A DNA stretch of 40,418 nucleotides, from the NCBI GenBank assembly GCA_018694115.1, contig JABHNB010000002.1, positions 1-40,418 of the forward strand, written 5' to 3'. How positions within the stretch are numbered: position 1 is the stretch's first letter; every line of letters starts with the position of its first letter. Positions 40,167 to 40,418 of this stretch are shown here, one piece after another. Source of the DNA: an archaeon. GTDB lineage: Archaea; Nanobdellota; Nanobdellia; Pacearchaeales; GW2011-AR1. The notes under the pieces are model-generated. The model was not told the origin of the DNA. It searched no databases and saw only the letters and a list, made by a program, of their open reading frames with translations. A program made the position numbers and the translations under genes.

Positions 40167-40179
40167 AACGCCCCAACAG
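40167..40179 (-). repeat. 13-mer repeat, copy 3 (CTGTTGGGGCGTT)
   Basis: An exact copy on the minus strand, 4 nt after the stop of the DUF2779-like gene at 40184. Confidence 0.5.
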
Positions 40180-40183
40180 AACC

Positions 40184-40418
40184 CTAACTATTAATTTTAT
40201 CCTGAGTCCCAAAAAGATTTCTTTTCCCCATCTCAGCAGACCCTATAATAAAATTTATTCTTTTAGCCCTCGTCTCTTCACTAACCGAAGGATCATAAGT
40301 AACTCTCTCATATTCCAAACTCGCAAACATTCCCTCGCTAATCTCCAAATCACTATATTTCAAATCACTCAAAACAGGCAACACTGCCTTAATCGAAGCC
40401 GACCCTTTCTGCTTAGGA
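40184..40418 (-). CDS. C-terminal end of a DUF2779-like protein (partial)
   Basis: The minus-strand frame is open from the window edge to the stop at 40184, giving about 77 residues of a longer protein. The segment KGSASIKAVLPVLSDLKYSDLEISEG resembles the conserved end of DUF2779 proteins (GSxSIKxVLPxL...), which are linked to RecB-like nuclease architectures. The N-terminal part is outside the window, so domain order and activity cannot be judged. It is likely transcribed from a promoter upstream of the window. Confidence 0.72.
   Translation of the reverse strand, partial: PKQKGSASIKAVLPVLSDLKYSDLEISEGMFASLEYERVTYDPSVSEETRAKRINFIIGSAEMGKRNLFGTQDKINS

Noticed and set aside
1-40418. CRISPR arrays, insertion sequences and rRNA genes
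   Set aside because: Reading through found no regularly spaced repeats, no transposase motifs and no rRNA-like sequence.

Overview
The window is AT-rich archaeal DNA. Evidence for Archaea: a thermosome (group II chaperonin), an archaeal OB-DHH (RecJ-like) phosphoesterase, an AbrB-PhoU regulator, a TruD of archaeal length, a tRNA-Tyr with C1-G72, and TATA boxes (TTTATAAA-like) centred 24-27 nt upstream of the ATG at nearly every first gene, i.e. leaderless mRNAs. Many short orphan proteins, small membrane proteins and bacterial-type CoaD/CoaE enzymes resemble a small-genome, DPANN-like lineage. That placement is inference; no rRNA or marker set is present to fix it.

Layout. 1-2.8 kb: tail of a circularly permuted GTPase, a 56-aa membrane protein, a candidate structured RNA, a 2H phosphoesterase, a Fic protein and an orphan. 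2.9-4.1 kb: a double Lrp/AsnC regulator and tRNA-Tyr. Partial copies of the tRNA-Tyr 3' end lie at 1.35 and 2.35 kb, so 1.34-3.98 kb looks like one or two small islands inserted at that tRNA. 4.1-10.7 kb: VIT/CCC1-like transporter, TruD, a surface protein, CBS protein, and a small Cys-containing gene overlapping the thermosome gene. 10.7-20.7 kb: tRNA-Gly, a B12-radical SAM protein, small membrane proteins, a membrane-anchored HTH/beta-propeller protein, two tandem paralogous methyltransferases, the OB-DHH protein, a protein of ~35-residue repeats and a lipoprotein. 20.8-23.8 kb: MazG-like pyrophosphohydrolase, orphans, a ribbon-helix-helix regulator with a likely operator, and a four-gene ATGA-coupled membrane-protein operon. 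23.9-28.3 kb: a coenzyme A operon. 28.4-31.3 kb: AbrB-PhoU regulator and a MopE-like surface protein. 31.4-33.9 kb: a histidine operon. 34-40.4 kb: MYG1 hydrolase, DEAD-box helicase with an RG/SR tail, spondin-domain protein, ASCH protein, metallophosphoesterase and the tail of a DUF2779 protein.

Genes that work together. The CoA operon (amidohydrolase, coaC, Nudix, coaB, coaD-coaE fusion, HD hydrolase) covers every step from 4'-phosphopantothenate to CoA and adds a Nudix enzyme whose box spacing matches CoA pyrophosphatases. The histidine operon places tRNA-His 10 nt upstream of a histidyl-tRNA synthetase fused to HisI, followed by an overlapping hisG, joining tRNA, charging enzyme and two biosynthetic enzymes in one apparent transcript. 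Most other genes appear to be single leaderless units.

Most noteworthy: the tRNA-His/HisRS-HisI/HisG unit, the CoA operon, the tRNA-Tyr islands, the HTH/beta-propeller membrane protein, and a 13-mer repeated on one strand after three adjacent genes.
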